Shown one piece after another: positions 38,406 through 49,899 of a stretch of 64,000 bases of DNA. Under the pieces are notes generated by a model. The model saw only the letters and a program-made list of their open reading frames with translations, ran no database searches and was not told the DNA's origin. The stretch covers positions 32,522,470-32,586,469 of the forward strand of contig NC_071394.1 in the NCBI RefSeq assembly GCF_022682495.2. Reading direction: 5' to 3'. The translations under genes and the position numbers were made by a program. Position 1 is the stretch's first letter, and every line of letters starts with the position of its first letter. The stretch is from Desmodus rotundus (Eukaryota; Chordata; Mammalia; Chiroptera; Phyllostomidae).

Positions 38406-39681
38406 AGGGGTCATCCCAACAGCTGAGACAGTGAGACAAATTTCACTTTGCTACTCCAGAGAACTTGCAAGTTATTGTATATTTGTATTATTATTTTTTC
38501 ATTATTGTTACATCTTTTATTAGTATTTTTGTATTTCTCTTTTTTTCTATTTAGTCTTCTTGACTTGGCTTGTTAAATTGCATTGTTTGACTGGTTTTCC
38601 TTGTTCTTTCTTTCATAATGTATTTTTAATTTTCTGTCTTTCACCTCACTTGTGTTCCATTAGCACACTACTCTATGACCTATACTCCCTATTCTAGTTA
38701 TGCAGATCACATAGATTCTGTCATATGATTGTTGCTCCATTACTATTGTAAGTAATTGCTGTTTTATACAACTGTAAATACTACACAGCACCCCTCCCAG
38801 ATCTCAGCCCACTTCACTGTTTCTTGAACTTTATTACCGGTGTGGTTAACTCTATTCTCTCACACACTACACCTATTTTCTATACTTTGCTCTCACCTTA
38901 CCTCATAATCTGACTTCCCACAAGCTCACTGCTTTCTAGATCCAACTCATAATCCTTCCCATCCCTAACAAGAGTCTTATCTTCTTTCCACTATTTCTAA
39001 AAAGTGGCTAGTTGGGTGAAATATCATGGTTAACACTATACATATCCAAAGGATCTCCTATCTCTTCTCTACGGGGTTGGTACTTTAAATACCATAGAAT
39101 ACATTCCCGCTGTCTAAATCATTTTGCCTTCCCCCTCCAATTGATCACAAAAAAGAGTAGGTGGAAACTGTGAACACCAAGATACCTGCTGGAAGAGGAA
39201 ACCCACCAACAAAAGAACCACCAACAGATAAGAACAGAAGAAGGTGATTGAGGGAGCAGAAGCCACACTAACTCAACCAAGGACCTATCTGGAAATACAA
39301 CTAAATGGGGGAGAAATTACTCAGAATAAACAACTGAACAAGAGCATGAGAGAATCCTCAAAGCCCTGTACACATGGGAGAACCAGCTTCAACACAACCT
39401 GCCCACACCTGCACAACAGAATACAAGAGGTGGTGGACAGAGTGACCCTCAGTTAACCAGCTGGAGGGAAGGACCCACCAAAGAAAGACCCAACAACAAT
39501 CAAAACTCAAAACAGAGAGCCAACATAAACGACAGCCCAAGACCAGCGAGCTCAGGAGATCAAGGAGACTGCACCACTGAATCTCACAGGTATTCTACCA
39601 CAGAAGTTCACACCATAAACCCAAGGAGTCAGAACAGATCAATTTAAAAAGCAGAGGCTAACAAGAAGAGTCTCACAAACA

Positions 39682-40599
39682 ATGGGAATACAAGGAAACA
39701 ATCCCCGAATGAAAGGAAAGGAGGAAGCCTCAGAAAGAATGCGAAATGAAATAGAGGAAGTCAACTACCATATACTGAGTTCAAAGGAATGGTTATCAGG
39801 ACACTCAGTGAGTTCACAGAGAATTACCAGAAACTACAAGGAAACTACAATGAACTCACTGCAAACTATGTCATAATGAAAAAGGAAATAGAAACTATCA
39901 ACAAGGGCCAAGAGGAAATGAATAATACAATTTCTGAACTGAAGAACACAGGACAAGGAATCAAAAGCAGATTCAATGAAGCAAAAGATCAGATCAGCGA
40001 ACTGGAGGACAAGGTAGAAAAAACACCCAGAATGAGTAAGAAAAGGAAAAGAGGCTCAGAAATGAAGAGGGGTTAAGGGAAATGCAGGACAACATGAAAC
40101 GTAATAATATCCATATAATAGGGATACCAGAAAGAGAAGAAGAAGAGCAAGGGATAGAAAACCTGTTTGAAAAAGTAATGATGGAAAACTTCCCTAATTT
40201 GATGAGAGAAAAAGTCACACAAATCCAGGAAACCCAGAGAGTCCCAATCAAGAGGAACCCAAAGAGGCCCACTTCAAGACACTCATAATTAAAATGTTAA
40301 AATTCCAACATAAAGAGAGAATCATTAAGGCAGCAAGGGAAAAACAGGAAGTAACATACAAGGGATCCCCAATAAGACTAGCAGCTGATTTCTCAATGGA
40401 AATGCTCCAAGCCAGAAGGGAATGGCAAGAAATATTCCAAGTAATGAGAACCAGAGGCCTGCAACCAAGACTACTTTACCCAGAAAGGCTCTCAATTGAA
40501 ATGGAAGGCCAAATAAGGAGTTTCCTGGACAAAAGAAGACTCAAAGAATATACCTCCTCCAAAACAGCTCTGCAGGAGATGCTAAAGGGTTTGCTTTAA
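39682..40599 (+). pseudogene. L1 ORF1 remnant (RNA-binding chaperone protein)
   Basis: ORF1 starts at the ATG at 39682 (MGIQGNNPRMKGKEE). A frameshift near 39780 moves it to another frame that carries a coiled coil (about 39840-40030). Further breaks follow before the RNA-recognition motif, marked by NIHIIGIPE at about 40106, and the C-terminal domain with RIIKAAREKQEVTYKGSPIR at about 40320. The reading ends at 40599. Domain order is that of mammalian L1 ORF1p, a trimeric nucleic-acid chaperone of the L1 RNP. At least two frameshifts make it non-functional. Confidence 0.8.
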
Positions 40600-40646
40600 G
40601 AACAGGAAGAAAAACAGTGAAAGAGAGAGGAACACAGGTACAAAAA

Positions 40647-41170
40647 ATGGCAATGAATAAGTACCTATCAATAATAACCTTAAACATAATGGATTAAATG
40701 ATCCAATCAAAAGACACAGAATAGCTGAATGGATAAGAAAACATGACCCACATGTATGCTGCCTACAAGAGACCCACCTCAGAACAAAAGACTTACACAG
40801 ACTGATAGTGAAGGGCTGGAAACAAATATTCCAAGCAAATGGACAGGAAAAAAAAGCTGGGGTAGCAATACTCATATCGGACAAAATAGACTTCATAAAA
40901 AGAGACCTAGAAAGTCACTTCATAATACTCAAAGGAAGAATCCATCAAGAAGACATAAACATTGCAAATATATATGTACCCAACATAGGAGCACCCAAAT
41001 ACGTAAAGAAAATCTTGGAGGACTTCAAGAAAGATATTGATGGGAACACAATTATAGTAGGGGATTTTAACACCCCATTGCCAAAAATGGACAGATTTTC
41101 TAAACAAAATATCAACAAAGATATTGTGGCATTGAACAATGCCCGAGATGAAAAGGACGTAACTGATATA
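40647..41170 (+). pseudogene. L1 ORF2 endonuclease domain remnant
   Basis: This begins at ATG 40647 with the usual ORF2 start (MA-NKYLSIITLNI), then a one-base deletion near 40690 breaks the frame. From 40808 the frame is open again and reads through the AP-type endonuclease. The acidic motif QETHL is readable across the breaks, and VGDFN, which carries the Asp/Asn active-site pair, is intact near 41060. The text stops at DVTDI (about 41170), before the final His of the active site, so the endonuclease is incomplete. Confidence 0.8.
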
Positions 41171-42750
41171 CAAATTCAATACTCAGAAATCAAAGGCATT
41201 TTTGTACACCAACAATGAAATATCAGAAACAGAAATCAGGAAAAAATTCCCATTTGATATAGAAACAATAAAAATAAAGTACCTAGGAAGAAACCTAACT
41301 AAGGTTGTAAAAGACCTGCACTCAGAAAACTACACAACACTGAAGAAAGAAATTAAGGAAGACACAAACAAATGGAAGCTCATGCTCATGCTCGTGGATT
41401 GGAAGAATTAACATTATCAAAATGGCCATACTACCCAAAGCGATTTATAGATTCAATACAATCCCTATTAAAGTACCAATGCCATATTTCACAGATATAG
41501 AACAAACATTTCAGAAATTTCTATGGAACCATAAATGACCCTGAATAGCTGCAGCAATTTTGAGAAAGAACAAAGCAGGAGGGATCACCATACCTGACAT
41601 CAGACTGTATTACAAGGCCATGATAATCAAAACAGCCTGGTACTGGCATAAAAACAGACACATAGACCAATGGAAAAGAACAGAGAGCCCAGAAATAAAC
41701 CCAAGTCTCTATGGTCAATATTTGACAAAAGGGGAAGAAGCATAAAATGGAGTAAAAATAGCCTCTTCAACAAATGGTGTTGGGAGATCTGGACAGCTAC
41801 ATGCAAAAAAAATGAAACTCGATCACCAACTTATAGCATACAGAAAAATAAATTCAAGGGGGATAAAAGACTTAAATATTTTAAGTCGTGATATCATAAA
41901 AGTCCTAGAGGAAAACATTGGCAGGAAAATCTCAAAACATTCCACGCAGCAACATCTTCATTGATATGCCCCCTAAAGCAAGGGACATAAAGGAAAGAAT
42001 AAACAAATGGGACCTCACCAAATTAAAAGCTTGTGCATGGCTAAAGAAAACAGCATTAAAATGAAAAGAGAACCAACTATATGGGAAACCATATTTGCCA
42101 AAAATACCTCAGACAAGTGTTTGATCTCCAAAATATATAAAGAGTTCACACAACTCCACTCCAGGAAGTCAAAAATACCAATTAAAAAATGGGCAAATGA
42201 CTTGAACAGACACTTCTCCAAGGAGGACATACAGAGGGCCCAGAGACATATGAAAAGATGCTCAGCATCACTAGCCATCAGAGAGATGCAAATTAAAACC
42301 ACCATGAGGTACCATCTCACACCAGTCAGAGTGGCCAAGATAAACAAATCCACAAACAAATGTTGGAGAGGATGCGGAGAAAAGGGAACCCTTCACTGTT
42401 GGTGGGAATGCAGACTGGTGCGGCCACTGAGGAAAGCAGTATGGAATTTCCTCAGAAAACTAAAAATGGAACTGCCTTTTGACCCAGCAGTTCCGCTGCT
42501 GGGATTATACCTACCGTAAGAGCTTTGAAACACCAATCCAAAAGAACCTATGCACCCCAGTGTTCACAGCAGCACAATTTAGAATAGCCAAGCGCTGGAA
42601 GCAACCTAAGTGCCCATCAGCAAATGAGTGGATTGAAAAACTGTGGTACATTTACACAATGGAATTCTACGCAGCAGAGAGAAAGAAGGAGCTCCTACCC
42701 TTGTCACAGCATGGATGGAACTGGAGAGCATTATGCTAAGTGAAATAAGC
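41171..42750 (+). pseudogene. L1 ORF2 C-terminal remnant (end of RT region to Cys-rich domain)
   Basis: The reading starts abruptly at a point downstream of the RT catalytic motif; the FADD-type catalytic box is absent. Recognisable segments are [15 protein letters not shown] (about 41275), [14 protein letters not shown] (about 41580), the WCWE region (about 41780) and the long open stretch 42007-42519. That stretch includes the Cys-rich motif with [11 protein letters not shown] and HCWWEC. Frameshifts and stops are scattered throughout. The upstream edge is the deletion junction described for the whole element. Confidence 0.8.
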
Positions 42751-43384
42751 CAGATGGTGAGGGACAAATACCATATGATCTCACCTTTAACTGGAACATA
42801 ATCAACAAAAGAAAAAAGCAAACAAAATATAATGAGATATTGAAATTAAGAACAATCTAATAATAGCCAGAGGGGACAGTGGGGAGAAGGGTTTTCAGGA
42901 GCTACTATAAAGGACACATGGACAAAATCAAGGGGGAGGGTGAAAGCAGGGGAGGGAGGTGGGTTTGGCTGGGGTTGGGGGGAGTGATGAAGGGAAAATG
43001 CAGACAACTGTAATTGAACAATAATAAAGTAATTAAAAAAACATGAGGAGTGAAGACTTAATATATATGACTTTTTGTCTTACTTTCTATATTCTTAAAT
43101 ATTTCTGTAATATAAATTTGACAATTATGAATGGAAAGAGATTTTTTAGCTGAATTTATAATTTTCTTACACATAAGTAAGAATTATTAATTTGGAGATG
43201 CCTTTTACTATTAGGTGGGAGTATTATTAACATTGCTGTGTATGACCATATATAAGTAAACAGTACAGTTTTGTCTAAGCATATTCAAATTCATTTGGTG
43301 TTGGAGAACCTTAATAATGCTCATTAGCAAAATTACACCTTGATAATTACATCCTTTTATGTGAAGACATCTAAACATACTTGT

Positions 43385-43795
43385 TTTAGTTAGGGTGATA
43401 TTACTCACTGTAACTAATACAATAGAGGCTCAAATGCTACAAGTTTATTGCTTGTTCTCACAGCGGTGTGAGAGAGGAAAACAAGTCGGTTGAATAGCTG
43501 TTTTCTGTGCAGTTACTCCGCAACCAAGATGTCATGTCTGTCCTCTCACCACGGTCTTTTCCAGTGTCACTTTGGAGGTCAACTCTATTTCAGCCAGATG
43601 GATGAGTACATAGGGAAAGTTTTCACAGGCTAGTTCTAGAAGTAGCAGACATTAATTTACTCTGATTTCATTGGTTAAAAGTCAGTCACATGCCCACAAG
43701 TAGCATCAAAGGAGGCTGGAAAATAGAGTCCAGTGTGCTCAGAAAAGAGAGAGAGAATGTACTTCAGTTAGTAGCCATCAGTTTTCCCCATAGTC
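43385..43795. repeat. Ancient interspersed repeat, family not determined
   Basis: 'gcttgttctcacagcggtgt', 'gatttcattggttaaaagtc', 'agtcacatgcccacaagtag' and 'ggaggctggaaaatagagtc' recall a widespread eutherian repeat. A shorter relative lies at 45535-45700 ('acacatcacttccattcatt', 'ctattgacaactcaatcaca'). Confidence 0.4.
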
Positions 43796-44175
43796 TCTCT
43801 TTCTGGTCATGAAATAGCCATGCACATCCTGTTTCCTGGCTCCCGGCAAGGGAGATCCACAAGTTTCCTATCTGCTACATCCAGCACAAAGTCGCGGACC
43901 TACAGCCAAACCACCGCGTCCGCTCTCAGACTGGAACGTGGTTGCTTGAGGCTTACAGACTATGACGTTTACTTACTCTCCCTGAGCCTCACCGAACCCC
44001 TAATGAATAATGATAAAGCAGAAGGTGAACGAATCGTATCTCCAATCATTGCCCCCATTTTGAAAGGGAAGAATGGAGAGCACACAGGAGTCACTGATCG
44101 GTCGTGGTGATGAAACCTGCTACACTGCAGACCACTAGAAGGCCCATTGTACTGACAGCAGAAGTTACTTGCTCA

Positions 44176-45530
44176 TGTTACCCACCAGAAAGGGTTTGTC
44201 CACCCAGCACTAGCGGAGCCAAACACTAAACACTGAGAGAATTGCAGTGGAGAATTTAGAGTCACTTTATTTGCAGAGCACTTAGCAAGAATAAGTGGGA
44301 AAGCTATGGCCCAAAAGTCTGAGCTCCGCAATCCAGGATTCAAGTGGGTTTGTAAGGGGTGATGGGGAACAGGTATGCGGAAGTGCTGGTGGGGCACCTT
44401 TTAATTGGAGGACCTTGGAGCTTGGCCATTTATGGTAAAAGGGCTGCAGCACTGATCTGCCTGGACAATGGGCCCTTCGCTTCTGAAAGGCTTCCAGTGT
44501 TGGGGGGCGGGGAGAGATAGGGTGAGACTTTGGTTCCTGGGTACAACTGGAGGTCAAAGTTCTCTCCACATGCTTTGGCTGCATGACTTGTGGTTTTGGT
44601 CTGTTTTCTCTGAAAGCAACTCAGTATCTTGTTAAATAGATTAGGACCTTTTTGAGCTGGTTCAGTGGTTACGCTTAGATCCTGATTATGATTTTTTAAG
44701 ATAAATTTTCTTGTCTATTGTTCTCCATGGCTCTGCCTTCTAGATAGTTCTCCTTTCTGGTCTCATATATGAAGTGGATGTTACCAATCTACAGCGTTTG
44801 CTTTGCATGGAGGCTCACACTTTGCTGTGTTAAGTTTAGAGGCCCAACGGTTAGTTTTCACTCACAGACTTTTTTAGACAGAATTTCTGGTTTCCTCAGA
44901 CTTTAGTAACCTTCTTAGCATTTCTAGTTAGTTCCAGGTACCAGTAAACACACTGCACTGTGCGTCCTAGATATAGTTCTTTTATCTGCTTCCTTTCCTG
45001 CTTCCTTTCTATACTTTAGGACTTTCTGTGCTTTTCTCTTTGCACCCAAATAGTGGCCGCCTTCAGATGATTCAAAACGAAGGATCAGGTGAGAGAGGGG
45101 CATCCTTAATCTCCGCTTTGTCTCTATTTTTTTAAGTAAGAAGTCTTAGTAGACCTTTGTTCTTCAACACCCTTTTCACTTTTATTCCCAACTATTTGGC
45201 TTTTAGAAGTTGGCTTTTCTAATCTTGTTAGTCTCCAAATTACATGGCTTCGTAGTCCCTTATATTTTTGCTTAAACACTGGTCTATTCTTGCCTGACTT
45301 CATCTTTATCTTGCAGCTTCCTTACCAGAGCAGAGGAACAACATTCAGGCACCGCTCCGGGAACACTTAGGTCTATACTAAGACCCCACCAATGTATCAT
45401 GCACTCAGTCATAATAGAAGTTCATTCCTTTTTCAGTAGAGTACTGTGGTGGCAAACAGAATACTCTCCTACAGCCCTGGCTGACCAAGGTTCTGTGTTC
45501 CTATAAATGTACTCTTAGGGTTTGTCTAGG
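44176..45530 (-). mobile_element. Possible old LTR with adjoining internal remnant
   Basis: On the minus strand, an AATAAAGTGACTCTAAATTC stretch (polyadenylation-like) is followed by a U5-like end finishing GGTGGGTAACA at 44176. The LTR-like part reaches about 44586. The CT-rich text from there to 45530 could be its decayed internal region, but no gag, pol or env domain can be read. Confidence 0.35.
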
Positions 45531-45534
45531 GATC

Positions 45535-45700
45535 ATTTACATTGTAGCCAGTTAGGGCAGGGGAACGTATGATTCAAGGGGGGAGATTTTTAATGCTCAG
45601 TTCTGCAAGTGAGACACATCACTTCCATTCATTCTATTGACAACTCAATCACACTTTTGAACTGAAGTTAGGAAATACAGTCTAACTCTGTACTGAAGAG
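45535..45700. repeat. Relative of the repeat at 43385
   Basis: Shares the tail order of that repeat: hexamer-rich 'gagacacatcacttcc', then 'attgacaactcaatcaca', then 'gaagttaggaaatacagtct'. Confidence 0.35.
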
Positions 45701-46338
45701 AAGAAGAATATGGATTTTAGTTAGTAGGTTATCTCAGCCACAATATTTAAACAAAAAAATTCTAGGATTTGCAAGATATGTAGTAGATTAAATCAAACAG
45801 CATATATAATGTAGTAAGAAAGAATATTAGTAAATGGTAGTAGTTTAAGCCGTTTTAAAGAAAAGAGGCAGGACTAGAACTCAAATTCCTGCACTTTTGT
45901 TACCTATGCCATGTTTTGTAAAACGAAATTCAAAGTATCTGACACTCAGACTTCAGGCTTGTTGGGTAGCAAAGTAGGTAATTGGAAAGAAACACTGTCA
46001 AGAACATGCCCACAGCCTCAAACCAACTGCATAAATACTACGTTATTTTACATTTACAGATAATGCTCTCTCTAATCGTGTGTTAATTGAGCATTGATAG
46101 TGCTTGATAAAATGAATGTTGCCAAGAAGAAATGATTGGAAAATTTAATTACCCCCAATTGTATCCCTGATAATTTGTTTGAAAAGATTTTGTGTTCTTT
46201 ACTGATATCTAATGGGAATAAGTCAAAGGCACTTTTACCCACTGCTTTAGAAATGAATTTTATGGATGAATTATTCTTGAATTTTGTAGATAGTGCTTTT
46301 GATTTTTTAGGACTTCACCATAATTTTATTTTTCTTTG

Positions 46339-46344
46339 CAGCAG
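46339..46344 (+). promoter_or_regulatory. TRIQK: Tandem NAGNAG splice acceptor of TRIQK exon
   Basis: Two CAG triplets follow each other directly after the T-rich tract, so splicing could occur after 46341 or after 46344. The choice changes only three bases of 5' UTR and leaves the protein the same. Confidence 0.6.
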
Positions 46345-46423
46345 GCATTTTGGAGATCAAAGATGGGGAGAAAAGTTGCCTACACTATAAAACTTCCTGT
46401 TGACCAGTACAGAAAGCAAATCG
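46342..46423 (+). CDS. TRIQK: TRIQK, first coding exon (residues 1-20 plus first base of codon 21)
   Basis: The coding part runs from the ATG at 46363 to 46423, preceded by about 21 bases of 5' UTR in the same exon. The ATG context is strong (A at -3, G at +4). The encoded start is MGRKVAYTIKLPVDQYRKQI. It contains QYRK at residues 15-18 and opens the second motif at Q19, which matches the N-terminus of TRIQK, a small vertebrate membrane protein of about 86 residues defined by three QxxK/R motifs and linked to the endoplasmic reticulum. A pyrimidine-rich tract and CAG acceptor precede it and a consensus GTAAGC donor follows at 46424. The exon ends after the first base of the Gly21 codon (phase 1) and joins the exon at 60973 in frame. 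As I recall the human protein, residues 5 and 7 differ (Asp and Ser there, Val and Tyr here). Molecular function is poorly known. Confidence 0.9.
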
Positions 46424-46800
46424 GTAAGCAGTGACTTCCCTTTGATACATTCCTGCAAATTAAGATAAAGAAAAGACAGCAATTTTTTGTGGCATTAAGA
46501 AAATAACTCTTCCCTAATACATATAGTGTGCAGAATATGAAAAATGAGAGAGTATGTAGAGTTTTTAAGGAACAAAAAATTAAATGCAGATCTGCCTACC
46601 AATGTAAAAATACATTTTGTATACCTGTGGTTTTTCAAACCTCTTATAATTTTTATTAATTTAGTAAAACAAAAAAAATTTTTATTCTTAGGCCTTATGG
46701 TTTTATATAACTAGTGTTTTTAATTAAATCTTTTTATCCATGTAAAACTTTTAATTCTGTTATCTATTAATGGTAATTATTTGATAACTTCAAAATTCTT

Positions 46801-46960
46801 TTTTAAATTTATTTTTATTGTTGTTCAATTACAGTTGTCCCCATTTTCCTCCATTACTCTCCCCTGTCCTACCCACCCCCCAACCTCCCACATTCAATCC
46901 TCCACCCTTTGTGTTTGTCCATGGGTCCTTTATACATGTTCCTTGACTTGATCCTTCTAT
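46801..46960 (-). repeat. Young L1 3' UTR, strongly 5'-truncated
   Basis: The minus-strand text matches the 3' UTR of the L1 ending at 43042: the 'acccatggacaaa' segment, a G-rich region, 'caactgtaattgaacaa' and the AATAAAAA tail. Only about 160 bp inserted, about 380 bp into the TRIQK intron. Confidence 0.75.
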
Positions 46961-48052
46961 AATTTTACCTCAGTAAAATGAGGGACTGGAGGAAAGTCTA
47001 CCTACCAGGATAGAAAGGTGACAAGCTTACCTGTTTTAGACTATGCTGTAGATGATGTAGGATTTTCTACCCATTCTTTTCAAGGATGCATGGAATATTA
47101 TAAAAAAATTACCCACGTACTAGTCACAAACCAAGTCCCCCAAGTCCTACAACCACAAATCTGAACAAAATGTAGCAAATTAGGAATCAGAAGCAAAAAA
47201 AGGTAACTTACCCTTACCAACTCCCCTCCTTATTTTTCACATGCTTCTTCTATTCTACCCATTCTTATTTTTTTGGATATTAAAAGAATGTTAATAAAAA
47301 ACCTTTTAAATAATTGAAGAATAAACAAAGAGGTTGGCAATAGAAATCAGAAAATAAGTAGAAATAATTGATATTGAAAGAATATATACCTATCTCATAA
47401 ATCTGATACATAATTGCTCTCCATAAAGAAAAAAATATTTCTGCAAAATAAAAGGGATGCAAAAAAAGTGAAAAAATATTTATAATACATATAACCAATG
47501 AAAAGTTGTATGTAGAAAAATAAAGTCCCAGATAAAATAGTCTAGAAACCCATAGTAAAATGGGCAAAAAGGAGATAGTTCTACAAAAAAGAAATTTAAA
47601 TAGACAAATCAACAACAAAACAAACAGCTATTACAATAAAAAATGAAATTAAAGAGTGTTATGTAAATATTGAACTCACCTAACTGGGAGCAGATAAATG
47701 CAAATTACAAAACAATATTTCTAACTGAATAATTTCTACAGGGGAGGTTTATGATGTTTGATTTAGTTCATATTATCCTTTCTTCACTTATAGGATGGCT
47801 TCTGGATAAATAGGGAGTTCTTATGTTATTTATATGTGTAAATAGAAGGACTGACTTACCAGATTGAAGTCTCTGATCAAATGCAATGTGCTAGCCACAT
47901 AGATGAAGAGTAAGCACATTGTGAGTCAATCCATAATCCAACTCTTAAACATACAGGCAATATAGAACATGCCTATCTTCTCAGATAGCTCCTCGTATCT
48001 GCATTCTGTTCCCATAGAAAGTTCTCTTTTCTGTTTTACTTAGTCTGGAGAA
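46961..48052. other. TRIQK: Intron sequence, possibly old L1-derived in part
   Basis: The A-rich text at about 47330-47710 ('aaaatgggcaaaaaggagat', 'agataaatgcaaattacaaa') hints at very old L1 ORF2; otherwise nothing. Confidence 0.35.
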
Positions 48053-48187
48053 TACAGGGTGGGTCAAAAGTAGATTTACAGTTGTGAGTATGTGAAACAC
48101 AGAGTTTATTCTTATAGTATTATTTATTAATTATTATGTTCTTTTCTACATGAACAACTGCAAATCTACTCCCCCCCACCCCCTGTA
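48053..48187. mobile_element. Mariner-type MITE
   Basis: This 135-bp element has terminal inverted repeats of about 32 bp. The left end is CAGGGTGGGTCAAAAG followed by TAGATTTACAGTTGT; the right end, read on the other strand, is CAGGGGGTGGGG followed by GAGTAGATTTGCAGTTGT. TA flanks both ends, the target preferred by Tc1/mariner transposases. The AT-rich centre has no coding capacity, so it is a non-autonomous element. Confidence 0.8.
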
Positions 48188-49516
48188 TAAATAAGCACAT
48201 GACCTACCTGTCTCACAGGGCTCTTGTAAGGTTTGTGAGAAGTATCACAGCAGCTGGTGAACTCTGTGTTGCATGGGTGTCACAGAATGAGTTACTCTGT
48301 GTGTACGTTGCAAATACGGTGCTGATAATCAAACAAAATATGTTAAAACTAGGAGAGTGAGGGTTTACTTTTGTTTAGTCTTTTTAAGGATAATGCCCTG
48401 CAGTTTTGAGATTCTCGTGCATACATTCTAGAATGTCCTATAAATAAAAGGTTTTTCTAAAGGTAGAGAAAGAAATGAAATAGAAAAGCTATTAGTTAAC
48501 TCATAAAAAAATAATTAACATAACTAACTCAAGGATTTTCTCAAGGAAGGATTTTCTGATTTTCTGTGACAGAGTTCGAAGGTACCAGGAGCCTGAACTC
48601 ACACTAAGGATGATGGATTTTCTGTTACTGGTAGCATCTCTTTCAGATAGAGCCCTGTGCAGATGTTCCCAAGATATAGTACAAAATGTGAGGAAGGGCT
48701 AAAAGCAGCTACAGTGATCTTGGGGGGATATTTCAGCACTGGTGTTTAAAAAAGTACAAGTAGCAAACGAAGTGAGTATTCCAGTGTTTTGTGAATATTA
48801 AAGTTATTAGTAAGCTAATTTAGATTGCTAATAAACTTTCTCATATGTGTGTAATGTCCCCTTTTTACTAAATCTCATTTATGTAAACTTAGTATGGTCA
48901 GTTAGTAATTATATTTGGCAAGACTGGTACCATTCTTGGAACAGTGACTTTAACATTATTGTTTAATATTTATCATCTGCTAAAAGTTTTGCCTTTCAAT
49001 TATGTGCTAAATGACAGTGATTAATGGCTTTCATAAAAGCCTTTTTTTAAAAAACAATATTCTTCGCTCAGGTAAGAATCCAATGAGCTGACACTGCCAC
49101 TGGAAATACCTTGTAGTTGTAGAATCTTCAGAGTGCGTGGATGCTGTTTTAATTATTGTAGCATGGTCTGGAAGTGTGAACTGAACCGAGGTGAAAACCC
49201 TCACTTTCAAGGCAATAAACTGAGAAAAATGAAATACTGCTGACTCCAAGGGGAAGTAAATTGGTTTGGGCCTTATCATTTCTTCAGAAACAATTTTTAA
49301 AAAATAGATGGTATGACATTGGCTAATATTCCATGTATTATTCTAGAGATAAGTAATTTCAAAAATGAAAGCAAGAATTTTATGAACTGTTTTAACATAG
49401 GTATTTTATAAATAGTTGTTAATAAGTGTATCAGTCCAAATATTTATATGTGCTAGGCAAATTATATAAAAATACAACTAATTTACTTCTAAAACTCTCT
49501 TTTCTTATGTAATAGA

Positions 49517-49725
49517 AGTAGCTAACAAACATTAGACATCTTGTGCTGGGAACATCTTTTTTTTTATCCTCACAGCAGTCTTATGAAATAGGAACAATTA
49601 TTACCTTAACTATTACAGATCACGGAAACCCGGCACAGATGGTTGAAGAATTTTCCCAAGGTTCTACAATTGGTAAGAGTTAGAGCCAGGACTCAATTTC
49701 AGAAAATTGACCGCAGAAGCCCTTT
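49517..49725 (+). repeat. MIR
   Basis: 'agctaacaaacattagacat', 'atcctcacagcagtcttatg', 'attttcccaaggttctacaa' and 'gagttagagccaggactcaa' give most of the MIR length in order. Confidence 0.8.
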
Positions 49726-49899
49726 CCTGTACTACTTCCCTGGCCAGACATTACATGTCGGCAGATGTAAAGATAACGAAGTCACAAGATCTAAGTTCAT
49801 GAAGTCAACCCTGTAACAGCACTGTAGCTGTGGTGAGAGTCCCCACATCTCTGCTCCTAGTTTGGAAATGCTAAGGCCAAAATAGGGTTCTTGCATTTC

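Larger units (their letters stand above)
36879..39681 (+). promoter_or_regulatory. Long L1 5' UTR
   Basis: About 2.8 kb precede ORF1, much longer than the roughly 0.9 kb of the human L1 5' UTR. The first 1.3 kb is GC-rich and includes an approximately 75-bp imperfect direct repeat (about 37554-37700) and a C run at 37790. A pyrimidine-rich tract at 38213-38337 and an AT-rich block (38450-38650) follow. A perfect 11-bp hairpin lies at 38380-38405. L1 5' UTRs carry the internal RNA polymerase II promoter; whether this one is still active cannot be told. Confidence 0.6.
36879..43042 (+). mobile_element. L1 element, both ends present, internal deletion in ORF2
   Basis: The element begins AGATGGTGGCGAGATAGG and ends with a G-rich 3' UTR, an AATAAAG signal and a short A tail. 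A 7-bp direct repeat ATGAGGA (36872-36878 and 43043-43049) is the likely target-site duplication. Order: long 5' UTR (36879 to about 39681), ORF1 remnant (39682-40599), ORF2 endonuclease part (40647 to about 41170), then an abrupt jump to the C-terminal part of ORF2 (about 41175-42520 and beyond), then the 3' UTR. Roughly 1.8 kb of normal ORF2, including the reverse transcriptase catalytic core, is missing. The 3' UTR matches the truncated antisense copy at 46801-46960, so the family was active several times. The copy is dead. Confidence 0.85.

Noticed and set aside
40808..41218. 136-codon open frame on the + strand
   Set aside because: It is the endonuclease part of a dead L1 ORF2 that starts without its natural N-terminus and ends at a deletion junction.
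42007..42519. 170-codon open frame, the longest in the window
   Set aside because: It is the C-terminal part of L1 ORF2, including its Cys-rich motif; not a host gene.
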